From Blastomussa wellsi (taxonomy: Eukaryota > Cnidaria > Anthozoa > Scleractinia > Plerogyridae), in contig OX393563.1 in NCBI GenBank assembly GCA_947652115.1, positions 9,507,495 through 9,571,494 on the forward strand: 64,000 nucleotides of DNA. The letters run 5' to 3'. Position 1 is the stretch's first letter; each line of letters begins with the position of its first letter. Positions 31,753 through 46,800 of this stretch are shown here, in pieces. The notes beneath the pieces were generated by a model. That model made no database searches, was not told where the DNA came from, and worked only from the letters and a program-made list of their open reading frames with translations. Both the position numbers and the translations under genes were made by a program.

Positions 31753-34700
31753 TTAACTTGGTGATATAGAGGTGGTTGCAGGTACATCATCATGAATATA
31801 CCCTCTTGCTACCAGCAGGCACTGCTCATAAGTGCAGAAAATGAGCGCTACTGATAAACCAGCCTGAAATAACATCAAACATTTGAGTGCACATACAAAA
31901 GTCTTGGGCCAGAACGTCCCATATCCTGGTTTCTATCACTGTTATCCCCCAGCATTTTGTCGAGCAGGATGTACGGTGGCCTAATGGTTTGTGTTACTGG
32001 ACTCTAGATCGAATGGTCCAGATTGAGCTCTGGACAGGGTACTGCATTGTGTTCCTGGGCAATCTTGACACTTTATTCTTACAGTGCCTTTCTCCACCCA
32101 GGTACATAAATGCATTCCGATACCAGCTAGTATCCCATCCCTAGGGGGGTACTTGCATTATACATGATGGAGGGAGGGGGTCCGATGGAGCATCATATTG
32201 GAAACCGGAAAAAAATACACGAGCCTGAAATTTTAGACCCCCCAAAATACCTGGCATCAAAATCATATCCAAAAAAATCACAAGGACAGAACTAGAAAAA
32301 GTCAGGCTGACTTTTTCAAGCTGAGATCTGAAGCTCCTGATGGCATCAGAATGGCATCACTCCATATTTAGCTTCAATACACTGGCATGGCAGTTTTAAC
32401 TGAACTTGACCACAGTTTGCAGGTTTCCGTTGGTGTAAACATGTTTTTGGGCCGAGTTCTACTCGTTTCAGTGTCCCTTCAAGACCTAAAGGTCGGGACA
32501 CACTATGTGATAAATCGCTGCGACATGTCGCCGCAACAAGTCACTTTGTCTGTACTGCTGCAGTGACAAGACACTTGCTTGGTGCACACAAGCAAATTTG
32601 AAAGAGGGGAAATCTGAACTAGAAAAAATTGATGCACCCTCATTGGTTGATTTAAATTTTGTCGCAGCAAGTTGTCGCAGAAGCCGTACATACACTGTGA
32701 CAAGGCTGCCTGTGCTTATTTTGTCGCTGCGATCTGTCCCGCAAATTCAAACTGGTTTGAATTCGTGTGGCAGTTCGCAGCGACAAAATTCCGTTGCAGC
32801 GACAAAGATTTTCACATGACACACGAGGCCATTAGTTGCAACGTGTCGCAGCGATTTGTCGCATAGTGTGTCCCGACCTTCAAACTAGTGAGATGATCTC
32901 AGATAGTGCAGAGTGTTATCTACAACTTAACATGCCATGGCAAACGAGGACACATTGTTGCTCCTTTTGAGCAAACTGGGAAACATTTTTTGCAAACACA
33001 ATATGTTTCTGTTGCGCAGACGGGCAGACAGGGAAACATTTCTGTCTGTAACGTTTCTTCATTTGCCACGGCCTTTAGGATGGTCATCTACATAGGTGAG
33101 AGTACTCATTCAGGCCTCCTATCCCCCCCCCCCCCACCCACCCAGCCTGTAGTGACTTCGGTTATAATTATACTATTTGCTTTGCCAAATATGAGCAGAC
33201 AGAAACTTTAGATATTTTCCTTACTTTTTTACTTGACTTTCTTAAATATTTTTTTAATGCCCAATACACAACTTTGATTTCCAAGTGTAATATGTTTTGT
33301 TTAGGGTAGAGACTAGAGGGCTTTTCATGATCTAAGCAGTGTACCGGTATATGTGCACTTGTCTTTCATTCCGGACACAAAAACGTAAAGATGCCACTTT
33401 CTCAACAACACAATTTCAAGTATATTTATCTTACTCCTGATACTACAGTGACGTCTTCCACGGCAAGATAAAAATCGTTTCTCAGAAGCTTTAGTCAAGA
33501 CAGCTTTTTAATTTTAACCTTGGTTTTGACGTTTAATTGCAATAAGGCATTCAAGCAGCAAACCATTCTCTTTCCCAGAGCCCTAGTTTCTTTGGGTCAC
33601 GTGGTTAAAAGAAAATACGTGGCCCTAGGGACGAGGATGGCAGCAAATGTGATTGTCAGCGTTTGCAACTTGATACTTTTGTTTGTTCCCTGCAAACGTT
33701 TGTAACTTGAAACTTTTGTTTTTCTCTCGCAAACGTATGTAACATGATTTTGATTCTCGAAAACATATTAAAAGATGTGTTTCTCTTTTTCAAGGCCAGA
33801 AATAACTGGTAGAACGTTAAATATCTGATGTAAAAATTGAGAGAGAAAAAATTTTGTTTCATTCAAAAAGCAATTTTTCATTGAAGTGATAAACAAGAAC
33901 TAATTTCATTATCAAATAGTCACGGAATAGTGCATTCTTTTTCCGTTGCCGCCATTCGATTAAAACCACTTACAATTTTCCTTATATACAAGGATATCGA
34001 TTTATCTAGGAAGCGTTTTAACGAAAAGTATTGAAGGTAAACAGCTTTTCTTGACCGAGAGTTTCCAGCACCAGTGAAAACTAAATACCTCAAACAATAA
34101 TTAAATTTATTTGCGGTTTTCGGAAGGCGCCACGGAGTCTACAGCAATATTTGGTAACTTTCCTTGCTTCAAACTTGAAAAAAGGCTTATTCAAACATAT
34201 ATGTTTTGACTCTTTTTTTCAGTGAACTAGCCATTAATGCAAAAGATTAAATCCTGGCAGAGACTTAGCGGTAACGCAAGTTCTGGAGGCGCTTGGCAGT
34301 GTGCAACAATACCTTTAAATTTAGTAAGTTTACCATACTGTGACAAAGTCGGGGGAAAGCTTGAACAATGTTTGCACGTGTGTCCATTAAAAGGAGAAAT
34401 AGACAAGACGCTGGAGAGCAGTAATATGCTTCTCTTCATTTGAACCCTAAAAAACACATTACTTTCAAAACTGCAGAAAAACTCTCAAATACTCAGGCTT
34501 GGGTTGTTCCACACAAAAGATACGCAACCACAATACTGAACATGATAAAAGTGCCCCCAACCCACTCCGCAAGACTAATTAATTAATTGGTATTAATTAA
34601 TTAAACAAACATTAAAGTTTACACATTAGCGTTTATAGCTTTAGGGCCCGGGCGCACTGGACAAATTTTTGTTTATTTTGCAAAAAAATCTGTCATCAGT

Positions 34701-37700
34701 TCGCTGAGACAAGTGCGCCCGGAGATTTTTATATCTACCAAATTTTGTCAAGGCTTACCAAACTTCAAAGACGCCGTCGTCCTGCCTCGGAGCAGGACAA
34801 ATTTTTGTTAGGCACGAAATCTGACAGATTTGTCGATTTTATCGCCATGATTTGAAGGAAAATGTCAATCAAGAAATTTGATCTCCTTTTTAGTCGGAAT
34901 ATTTCAGTCCGAAGCCCGCCAAAATTATTTCATATTTGCGCGGGAACCAAACGGCGAAGATGGAAGATTCGTACCTCGGTATGCTGAATGATGACGATCC
35001 CTACTCAGAATACAACTATTACGGTTCGCAAGTTTACGTTTCAGCTGCATCTCCAGGGCCACGTCCCTATGCGAGCCTATGCCATCCGTATGTAAACCAC
35101 CCGATTCAGCCGAGTACAAGTACAAGTTACATCACGACTAATCAAATTGAAAGCAGCCAAGTTGAGGAATCAAGAGCAGACGAGAGCAGAAAAAAGGGCA
35201 AAGGTCCAAAGAAACAAGCGGCAAAGTACGACTCGTTTGAGCCAGAGGAGGAGCGGTATTTAGTTAATTTATGGGTCTCATATCACGAAAGGCTGGAGAG
35301 TAAAGATGCGCGAAAGTTCTGGTTAAAGATCGTTGACGAATTGAACGCCAAGTACAACCACAGCCGAACCGTGGAAAAATGTAAAAGAAAAATGAAGTAT
35401 TTAGTGGACAAATACAAGGAGCGTAAAGATTGGAACCGAAAACAGAGCGGTGGTTCCATTTGGAAGTCTCCGCACTACGACGAGATAGATGAAGTGCTCG
35501 GAGTTCGTGACGTCGTAACGTTCAGTAATGTAGCGGGAGCCGGTTCGGAGAGCCAAAACACGTCAAACACAACAAGCCAAGAAGGATCTTCATCAGGCAC
35601 TCCTTCTCCTGCTCCTGCCGACACTTCAAGCAGTTCTGCAGACAGTGAAAAGGAGAGCAGGCGCATGAGAAAGAAAAGGAAGACCCCACAGACCCCTGAT
35701 GCAGAAAACGAAACAGGAAAGGTCATGAAGACCGTGATAGACCAGGGAGAAAGAATTGCCGGCTTAATGGAAAAAATGCAAGAGGATCAGACAAAACAAC
35801 TGGACATGATGACCAAATTTATGGGGGCCATGCTTGAAATTGTAAAGAAAGACAATTAATATGAACACTGGAACACTTTCTGACTCAGTTGACAATAATG
35901 ATTGTACATGTGTAACCCAACGTTTCAATTACAAGTTTAACTAATGATTATTTTTTTGAATCAGTGAAATGTTCAATTTGTGAATTTTTTTAGATATTTA
36001 AATGGATTTAAACATTACTCAAGTTCTGAATCACACAGTTTTGTAGTATCAGTTTATAAATGTATTTGAGAGTCCGTAAAATTACCATTTAGAGGGAAAA
36101 TGTTGATGTTTATATTTTGAGTCACATCTTGTAACGCAAGTTCGTGGCCCAGTTTCGAGTAAAATAAAACATGTTGATGAATTTGTTTCCTATGATCACG
36201 TTCAGTGTCTGACATCTACAGATTATTTTTAAGAATTTCTCTGATAGCCTCTCCATCACCGATCACATCGCCATTAGGGTTTTGTCCATCATCTCCATCA
36301 TCAAAGTCCCATTCATCTCTGTGCAGAATGCAAAAATTGTGAAGCACAGCACATGCGACAATAATCCTGGAAACTCGTGCTACACTTGCTTCTTCGACAA
36401 AAGACAATATACGCCATCGACCTTTTAATATTCCAAACGCACACTCCACTTTAACTCTTGCGGCAGACAACTGCTTGTTAAATTGAATCTCACTCGGATC
36501 TCTTGTTCCCTCAGGGTAAGGTTTCTGAAGCCAGCGCGAAAGCGGGTAAGCGCTATCCCCCACTAAATAGGGCTGTATTTCGTGACCTCCGGTTACATGA
36601 ATTGGCGCTGCGAGAACGTTCCCCTGTTCTGCTCTTTCGTAAATCGACGAGTTTCGAAGAACTCGTGCATCATGCAAGCTACCCGGAAAGCCAGCGGCGA
36701 TATCCAGAAATATTTTTTTTCCGTCGACGATGCCTTGGACCGCCACATCGTGCTGTTGATAGCGGCTAAAGTAGTCGACGGCGCTTTCTTTTGGAGCCTT
36801 TATTTTTATATGTGTTCCGTCGATGGCGCCTGCTATGTTTGGTAGATCCGATAATTCTTCGAACGTTGCGATGGAGGCTCTTGTCTCTGCTTCGTTAGTT
36901 GGAAATTTGATGAAGTCGTTTCTAAAATCATAGATTGCATTGACGACATCAGTGAATGCTTCACGAGCAGTTGCTTTGCCGACATTCATTGCAATGCCTG
37001 CATTTTCGAATGACCCGCCATGTGCTAAGCGATATAGCCCGATGGCTAAGACCTTTTCTGGTGGGATGCAGTTCCTTAACCGCGTGTCTTCCCTTTGTAG
37101 CTTATGACGAAGAGTGGCCAACAGAGTGTCAAACGTATCGCGCGACATTCTCATTTGGCGATAAAAGAATTCTTCGGGGATATTACGCCTATGAAAATGA
37201 ATTTCAAACCAGGAATTGCAAGGCCTAGGTAGGTTCCAATAATAAGGATGAGGCCTTCGCCGCCTTCTACGGAAAAACCTGTTGTGGTGCTCTAGAACCA
37301 ATTGCAGTCGAACAAGGTGAAGCCTCCACTGGCACAGTAGAAGTAGCAACTGCCTCTGCTGGAGTTGAACGAATTCAAGGAACAAAAAAGCTAGAATACA
37401 AGCAATAATGTGCCGAGGCAACATGACTCCTGAAATCACATGTAACCTTTCCCGCGAACAGCGCGCAAGCGGTGGTGTTTATTTCCGTGTGATTGACACT
37501 TGTGGTCAACAAATATTTTGCGATGTCTTATAGTGCGCCTACACTTGACAAATTGAAAATTTGGCAGAGACAAATTTTGTCGAGATTTTTGGAAGAGCCA
37601 AACAATTTTTGTCAGTCCAGTGCGTCCGGACCCTTAGTGCCATAGTTCCTTAGTGGGTTAGAAGAGGACAGCCCACAACACATCATCCCAATAGTGCACT

Positions 37701-40212
37701 CTGCACTAAAAATAAGACAGATCTCTTGACCCCAAAAACTACAGAGCACGTAAATTTTCGACCCAAAAAATGTTAGACCCCCGGTCAAGCATAATGCGTG
37801 TACCCCCCTGGGATCCCATCCAATGGGAAATGAAATAGATACTGCTTGTCTAACCAGGGATATGCTCAACTAGGCTCAAACACAAACTTTACCATTTTGT
37901 CAGGCTGTCCTAACAGTTTGTTGGTGTTCATTTGTACTTTGACCCAAAGAGAAGCACCGTCAAACTACAACGACCCTAACCAGTGCTAAAACCTGAAGAC
38001 AACTTATTGAGAACTCCCAGATTGGAACTGTTTGGCCATGACACCTCCCACTTGCAAGCCTTGTCTGTATCTACATGCTTGAGGGCATAAGCTCCATCTC
38101 AGTTGACTAGAGCATACTATTTTGTCTTCTTGAAGTACTATCCCCATTATAAATGTAAAGTCAGTTGAACTACGCACTGGAAATCTCTAAAAACTGATCG
38201 GATAAAACTTTTATTAAAAGTAACCACACAATTCAAAAAATGTGTGGTAGATGTTGGCTACATTGTTCTTACCTTAATTGTACTTGGAGCTAGTCCTTTA
38301 AAGAATGCAGCAGAACCTTCTTCTCGTAATATGACCCTGAAACAATCTAACATACCATTGTACCTATGAAATTTTCCAAATGTCTGCCTGGCCTCATGAA
38401 ATCCTTGCACCTTTCAAAAACAGAAATAAAATGTAACATAGAAAATGAATGTTCCCCACTGCATTTCTGTATTTGCCCTGAAAGACTTCAAAAAAGTTAA
38501 CAAATAGTGAATGGGGGGGGGGGGGCAGTTGGGGGGCACATGAATATAGGGGCGAGGGGCATGGGAGATAGGAGAAGAGAGGATGGTAAGTGTTAAGGGT
38601 GATTCAATGGTTTTTCAATGCGCATCTCTCACTGCACATAACAAAATGGCGGCTGTTAAGAGGAACTTCCACAGAAAGATTATTAAAATTGTGTCAATCG
38701 AAGGGTAAAAGTTAAGAAGATCTTACTGCAGATTTTTGAGGATCTTTATCAAAATTCTACAGGAATCTACAAAAACCTAATGATCCTAATGGTTCTGTAA
38801 ACTTAAACACAACTGTGCTACATATTACACTACATACCTGTAGTCTTTTCTTGACCATGTCAAGAGGGTAAATAATTCCTTTACTAAATATTCCTGACAG
38901 TGCACCGCATGCTAGGCTCTCCTCAACATCAGCTGGCTTATATGGATCTTCTTGCTGTACAGAAAGGAATTCAAATCCTTTGTTAGACATGATAGTTTAA
39001 TTTTAGTAAATGGTTCTGTTAAAGGCTACTCAAGATTCCCAACCCTTTACTATAGTTTTATTGTGTAATGTAAATGTAGAACTGGCCATCAAATGGACTA
39101 ATATGGCCAGGGGTAGGATTAGGGATGAGCTTCTAGTCTCCATAAAATGCCATCACGAGGCCTACGTTTCACCACAGCCTCTCTTAGCCAAGTTCCCACC
39201 AGAGGCATCCAAGTTGCAGGGTCATTTGCCGCCAATTCTGGTGGCACAGGGTGAGCCTTAAAACTAATCAGTACCAGGTTGACGAGGCAGGCAGCTCATC
39301 TAGGAGAATGGAAACCTCTGATTTCAAACCTAGAGGAAGGAAACCCCAAAAGAAAAGCCCGGCCATCCAGAGTGGAGGTTGAGTGTGAGGCCAATTGCCT
39401 GGCCAACTGTTGGTTACAGAAACCATCACATACCTTAATCCTAAATGACATTTCCCAAAGTGCCTTGAAAAAGGCATAAAACCCAAACTGTAGCCCAGCA
39501 TAAGGGAAAATCTGTACTAGAGTAGGAACCAGCCCTAAAGAAAATAATACCAGTTGACTACGGTCTGTATGTATCAGTGAAGCTAATTAGTCCTAAACAG
39601 TTATGGAACAAAATGGACAGCAGAAAAGAAGAGTGTGATGAAGTATCTCACCTTTATAAAACGATCTAACTCCTTCATTAACATACAGTTTACTAGCAGC
39701 TTGATAAAGATTCTTGTAAACCTGTAAATTAAAATGGGTTGAATCTGAACAGTATATCATTAGTATATCATTTTACTGTGTCTGATTGTTCAAAGGTTAA
39801 CATTAAAATAAGTCAGGTTCCACGTGACCCTTTTGTTCTACAGTTGACCCCATGTTACACCATGCCTCCCCCACAGTTGAGAAAGGCCAAATAAAATAAA
39901 TTGTAAAATTCATTAATAATTCATAAGGAGTAGATCCAATGCAAAGGTACTATTTAGGTCACATGAATGCTCTGTAAACCCCAATACAAATCAAGAGTAG
40001 AATTAACTTTTGATACAAACTCCTGCTCAGCTGATTAGTATTTATTAACTTTTGATACAGATCTTTACTGATTAAAATGCAAAGCACAATGGAATCGAAT
40101 AACAATACTTTGCATTCAATTTATTGTTTTCATTTCACAAGTATGATAAAACATTCGCGTCCGATCTGTATGGGCTTTACAATTGCTCGCCTATCGGCTC
40201 GCAATTGTAAAT

Positions 40213-40249
<37 letters not shown>

Positions 40250-43200
40250 ATAAAAAAAAAACAAATATCCCAGTAAATTTTCCAGAGCCTTTAGTTATTA
40301 TACCATGTATAATTTAGAACTTCCATCATAAGGAGTTTCCTAACCCAGGTGAAAAACTGCATTATTTGTTAAGATTTTCAACTTTATAATCTTACTTTAG
40401 GTTCTCCTTGTGCCACAAGCCTTGTTCGTAAAACATCTAAAGGCTGGGCTGCCGTGGATGAGAGGCATCCAGCCATTCCTCCACAAACAAAGTGAGTCAC
40501 TGTGACACACAACAAAAAAACCGTAAGGAAACAAATCATTTTCATCAATGGAAGATTAATTCAAAACAATGACAGCTTTTTCCAGATAATCAATGTTGCC
40601 ATACAGTAAACCCCCCTCTAATAAACCCCCCTAGCGGAAACGCTAAAATCCAAAAACTAATAGCAAAACATATATTTGAATGCTTTGAAAGAAGGAAAGA
40701 GGAAGACGACAAAAAGTAAATACTCTTGGACTTAATTAATTAATAACTTACCGGTATTAGCCATGTATATTTTTGTTGTTCGTAATTTTTTAATTATTTC
40801 GAATCCATAGTCAAGATACATGTCTGTCTGTCTGTCTTGGTTACCCTTTTAGGCTCAAAATATTAAGTTATGAGATTTCTGTGTTACACTAACATCATGA
40901 TGATAATCCACTTTATGCTGTCACCAGCTGTTTGCTTGATAATGTATTATGAAATTAATGGATATTATACTGGTATTTCAATAGGCCGTTCCCAAATTGC
41001 ACCGTGAACTGGGGCGAGATTCAACTTTTAGCCAATCAATAAATTGAAACCACCACACAAAAGATCACGCTGAAATTGGTCATCTGACCAAGTTTGAGGT
41101 TTTTAGGTTGAAAAAAAGACCAAGTTTCTGACTTTGAAACATGGTTTAAAATCCATACAAACATCCATAATTTTGACACAGCGTCCCCCAAAACTATACA
41201 AACCCTTAAAATTTTTATCAGATTTGTGACAACTGTAAAATGCCATCACGGAATTACTATTTGAAAGAAGCTAAGAAAAAAACACTATGATTGCCCATGT
41301 TTAAGAGTATCGCGGAAATCATAAAAAATTAGGAGTTTATATGGTTTTGGGGGATGCTGTGTCAAAAATCACGTTTGGATTTTGAGCCATGTTTCACAGT
41401 CCATAGTCTCTTTTCAACCTAAAAACTTCAAACTTGGTCAGATGGCCAATGTCAAATTATCGATTGGGATAATGTGGGAGGTGCAGTGGCCTAATGGTTA
41501 GTGCGCTGGACTCCGGATCGGACAGTCTGGGTTCAAGCCTCCAGCCGGGGCACTGCGTTGTGTTCTTGGGCAAGACACTTTACTCTCACAGTGCCTCTCT
41601 TCACCCAGATGTATAAATGGGTACCAGCAAATTTACTGCTGGGGGGTAACCCTGCGATGGACTAGCATCCCATCCAGGGGGGAGTAGAAATACTCTCTGT
41701 CGCTTCATGCTACAGAAACCGGGATAAGCTCCGGCCTGATGGGCCACTAGGCCCGAATGCAGACTTGCCTAAATGTTAAAACTTGCCCCAGTTCCCTGCG
41801 CAATTCGGAATGGCCTATGTACCAAGAAATAAGCCATCCCTTCTGATCCTGGCACTGATCAAGAAAAACTGTTGACCGTTTTCTGATAACACATGCACCA
41901 AAGCCACTCCAGGGGTTCTGGGGGCATGTGCTCACTACAGCAAAGTTCTAGATTTTGACTCGTGTAAGTGCCATTTCTAGCTATCCCAGGGATTTTGAGT
42001 CTTCCAGACAGCTGACTGATTTCTGGAAAACAGGAGAAACTGATCTGTCTGTGATTCTACATACTTTTTACTTTGATTCATAATCACGAAAAAGAAGATC
42101 TTCTGACCTGGTTTCCACTTTGGATCCGTACAAGCAGGATGTGTTTTCCACATAACTTCTGTTATGGTTTCAAATGACATGAACTGAAATAAAAGAGTGA
42201 AAGAGGCAGAAAAACTTCTAGTATTCAGCCCAAAAGGTCGATATCAGACACTTGAGTTTATATTTTGCTGTTTTAGGAACATTTCCCAGAAAGGATCTTA
42301 CTTGACCTTCCGAGGAGAGTAGTGGTACCATGATATCAAATGCTTCTGAAAACCAATGTTGCTTAAAGAAGCTATGTCACGGTTTGTGCCTTTTGAAAAA
42401 TTTAGCCTAAATTTTTCAAAATCGTCAATCGTAGTCCGTCTCAGTCTTCTCCATCCTCAACCATCCTTGTTCCTTTATTCGTTACCTTTATACTTCCTTA
42501 GTAAACTATTAGTTTTAGGTTTCCTTCATTTTAAGGGGAATTTGGTTTGTCACAAAAAATAATTAAAAAATATCATAACATAGCTCCTTTAACCTGCACC
42601 TGTAAATGCTACTGTTAGTTTTCATAGTGTACCTAACTATCGCTGGCAAACAAAAAACTATTCAGTCACAGGGCGGTCGGACTTTCATGGGGCTCAGTAC
42701 GCAAAACACTTCAAGCGGTAAAGGTGAATACAGCTAGGAGGTCAGGGGTCAGAGGGTACATGTATGTCCCCTCCCGGGAAATTTTGAAAATCTGAGCTAT
42801 CAGAAATGTCATTTCCTGTATTGTTTATGCTGCATTTATCGTATATTCACTAGCTATTTTTTTAACTATTATTGCTAAATGCACAACTTTCTGATGCTGC
42901 TTTTGTTTTTCATGTTTACTGTGTCCCTGTCACATTTTAGCAGCATAATCACGTATCTTGTCGCTGTTTAGAAATTCCTGTGCTGCCAGTATTCAGGACC
43001 ATGCCGCATGTCACTTTTATCTCTCAGGAGGCCGCAGGTTAACCATTCTTATAGAAACCATTTTTATGGAAGTTTGTAACTGCTTACTTGAACATATCCG
43101 TATACCACTGAAAGAGCTTGTGCTGGTACATGGCCTTTCCTGACAGATTAAAAGAGATTGTGGCAATTTATATATTGGTCAATTCCAAAAGCACCCATTC

Positions 43201-43790
43201 CCCCTCGATACAAACCACTGGGCAGACGTCCAAAAAAGTTTAGTTAAATTCCCTGCTACTGGTATGTTGAAAGTTTACACTGTCAAATACCCATCAATTA
43301 CAGCTTAACAGAGCATCAAATTCCCCAGCCTTTTCGTATATTTTTAAAAACAAAAAGCTAAATTATAACAAAACAAAGAAAGCGCTGATATCTACTTTTG
43401 TTTTGTGCAGCTTAAAAATGCTCTTTCTAGCTCTTTAAACCCATTTAAAAATCTCTTTTGATTGAATGTTTTTCTAAAAAGTCAAAAGGATACCATGACA
43501 AAAACAGATGTGGCAGTGAATTATGAAATCACTTAGCTTGAGGCCACTGACAAATGTTTATTTGATGGTCAAAACTTACACCCATGTACACGGGCAGAAA
43601 TAAACAGTATTATCTCAAACAGTCGTTTTGTTCTCTTATTTTCTTTACCAAAGAGCTGTAAATCCTTCCTCTTTGTAAATAAGTTTGAATGCCTGCCATA
43701 TTCCTGAGTATTTACCAGTGATAGTATTCTGAAAGAGAGAAATAGGTAAATACAGTAACATAATTATGTAAAGTCAGTAACTAGAATCTG

Positions 43791-43827
<37 letters not shown>

Positions 43828-46800
43828 TAATAAAATTTTTTTTAATTAATTTACATGCATCCATGTGGAACTTATTACAATATTTATTATATAAAGTACT
43901 AATACTAATAACAAAAATAACTTACTTACATAAAAGAAGTAAAAATTAGATAATTGATAATAGAAGTTCAAAATTCTATAATAATAAATAATAATAATAA
44001 TAATAGTAATAATAATAGTAATAATTATTTATAATAATAGTAATAATTACAATATTTAAACAGGGAGCCCACTTCACAGAAGTGCTCTTAAGTGGGACCC
44101 TCCAACTAAACACAATATATAAAAGTGTTTCTTGTTCTATTTATTTCTAATGTTCATAGATATTTCTTATCAGTTGTTGCAAATACTTGAATGGCATTTC
44201 CTGTGTCATCTCGTCACAGAGGTATAAAAACAGCGCTCCAAGTTCACTTTTTCAAAAAGTCGCCTTTTGGCGACCTTCAATTGTAAAATGGTCGCCATTA
44301 AAGACAATGCAGTCGCCAAAAAAAAACAATTTGTAAAGGAGGACACTTCATAACATATTACACGAAGGTTTAATGCGCCAAACGGCTCGTTTTCAACACA
44401 TCGCTTTGCTAATAGAAAGAGAAGGAAGAGACTGACGTCTAGTAGCAAAAATGATCTATTAACAACATTACAAAGCTGCTGAGACCGGGTAACATTGCCA
44501 ATGGTACGCAAAACCCCTTCAAATTGATCAAATTTGTCACTTTGAGCTGCAGAGGCCACCAAGTAAGCAGAGTCAACTGATTGAGTTAGATTTACACTGA
44601 CTTGGGTTAAAACGTAGATTTCACTCGGAGCAGTCACAATATATCAACACATAGGCCTTGAATTAATGTCACCGCACATCTTATCACTTCTAATCAGCCA
44701 CAGCGCTTGCATTTAAATGCTGCCCTTGACTATATCTCTATATAAAATGTTATTTATCTTAAATCATTTCTACTCATCCTGGCTTTGATCGCCACTCAAG
44801 TGAAGTATCGATAAACTGTCACTTTTAAACTAACGTGATCTGCGTGCACACTTGCCTAACTACATCTCCGGGTTTTATACACGAGAAACGGAACAAGTGT
44901 ATTATGAACTTTGACAAACGAGTTATACAAAGGATAATGTAATGCGCCTTTGTCGGACAAACGCTGGAATATTGATAAGGATACGAGATCCTAATATATG
45001 AACATCAGTGAACGGCAACACATTTAGGTTATTACTTATTTCAAGACCTCTTTAGAATACCTTATAATAAGAAATTGATGATAAGGTACACGTATTGTGG
45101 GACACTGGTAATAACAAGATGAAATATATTAAAGCCTTAACATCGTTTTCAATTTGAGTTCCATTACAGGTGATGGTCACTGATTTCATTTGGTAACACC
45201 AGAGGCATTTGTTCCGCTTTAGGACTGTAAGAATGGTCTTCGGGGCTTTTTTGACGCAAACCACTCGGCAACAGCTGGAGTTGGATTGAATTCGTTCACA
45301 GCAGGGCCCTCGGCTGTAATTCGGATCAAGTCTTCCACTGTCTTGGAAGCAAGCGAAGCTCGATGGCAATTCTTGATCCGGTTCTGCGCCGAGATTGCTC
45401 GCTCGCACTGGGCGGCAGAGAGAGGAAGTACAAGAAGAATTTCGACAAGAGACAGCACATCCTTTAGGTTATCTTTGTATGGCTCCTTTGTCATCAGAGT
45501 GGCCCAGAGATCGTTGTACCCTTTGTCCATGAAATTTGAGTGGACAAGAACCTTTAAAGACATCCACTGTGACTGAACAGCAGACACATTGCAACCTGAG
45601 GAGAGAAGGGGTGCTCGAAACCATTTGATCAAATGCTCGACCTTTTCTCTGCCAAAGTTTAGGAGGGCTTCCATTTCTGTGGGCCAGGCATCATGGTTGA
45701 AGACAGTTAGATCTGAGATGATTTCATGAACGGCGGCATTTTTCTCAGAGGGAGATGTGAGCTGAAGCAATGAACCAAACTTGTCTTCCAGTCCTTGGAG
45801 GCACAACTGAACTGCTTGTTTGATGCTTGATTGAACAGCATCGCTGTAATGAATGCTGGAAGCACCTCGACCAGCATTGGTTTGTGTAAGTTGAATCCCC
45901 TGGAACATTGGAGGGTGAGACTGCTGATTTTCAAAGCTTTTAACGAGAGCTTCCATCCTCCCACCCGAAATGGGTCGTTTCGCCAGGCACTTAATGTTGG
46001 CAATTGTTTCCTTTAATATGGAAAGGGCGCTTGGAAGTATTAAGTCATTTCGCTGGAAATGCAGGCTCAGCTTGCCCAGAATCTGAAACATGTCTGCCAG
46101 AAAATGGCAAAATGCAACAAAGGAAGCTTCTTTCATAGCGTGAGAAACATTCAATGCCCTGCCTTTTATTTCTGCTTTAGCAGACGTTGACGCCAAATGT
46201 TCCATATGTTGTAGAACAGCTGCATATTGCGATTCATCTTTGACAAGATCTCCATCCTTCACTGGCTTGATGAAGACATCAAGGGCTCTGCTGACATGCG
46301 GTAGCCATCTTGATCCTTTTACTCGGGTTGGCTGCAACACATCAATTCCAAGCTGACTTCCCAGGGTCTTCAAATCACGTTTGCTTTTCGGGCTGAAGTG
46401 ATATGTCTTCCAGACTAAATGCATAATGTCATAAACCTTACTTGCAAGTTTGCAATCTCGTTGGATATTCAGAAGAGCAAGTTCCAGGCGGTGGGGAAAG
46501 CAGTGGACTTCAAGCAAATGGCAACAAGGTAATAATTCACTTCAGAATGATTTTTCCCAAAAACTGTGAGACTGGGAGTCTTGTTGTGAGACCAGGAAAA
46601 AAGATCAAAAGTTGTGAGACTCACAGCAGAATCATGAGAATTGGCAAGTCTGGAGGTAAGAGGTATTTATTTAACATGTGCAATCAGATTGAGAACCTGG
46701 TATTCTTATTTTAAATTTAAATAAAGTAGCAAAATTCATTTTCGACTCAAAGGAATTGTTAATGTTAAATACTGCCTCAGGTAAGTGGCCTTACCTCCCA

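Larger units (their letters stand above)
34644..37633. mobile_element. Complete PIF/Harbinger DNA transposon
   Basis: A 2,990-bp element. Left terminus GGGCCCGGGCGCACTGGAC; right terminus, as its inverse, GGGTCCGGACGCACTGGAC (17 of 19 match). It is flanked by TTA at 34641-34643 and 37634-37636, the 3-bp TWA duplication of this superfamily. It carries the two convergent genes expected: a Myb/SANT-like protein (plus) and a DDE transposase (minus), both open throughout. Inserted in the last intron of the SLC25A19-like gene. Confidence 0.95.

Noticed and set aside
44206..44637. 143-codon minus-strand frame near the hAT ORF
   Set aside because: Composition and lack of motif suggest a chance frame in repeat-derived sequence. 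No link to the hAT frame could be shown.
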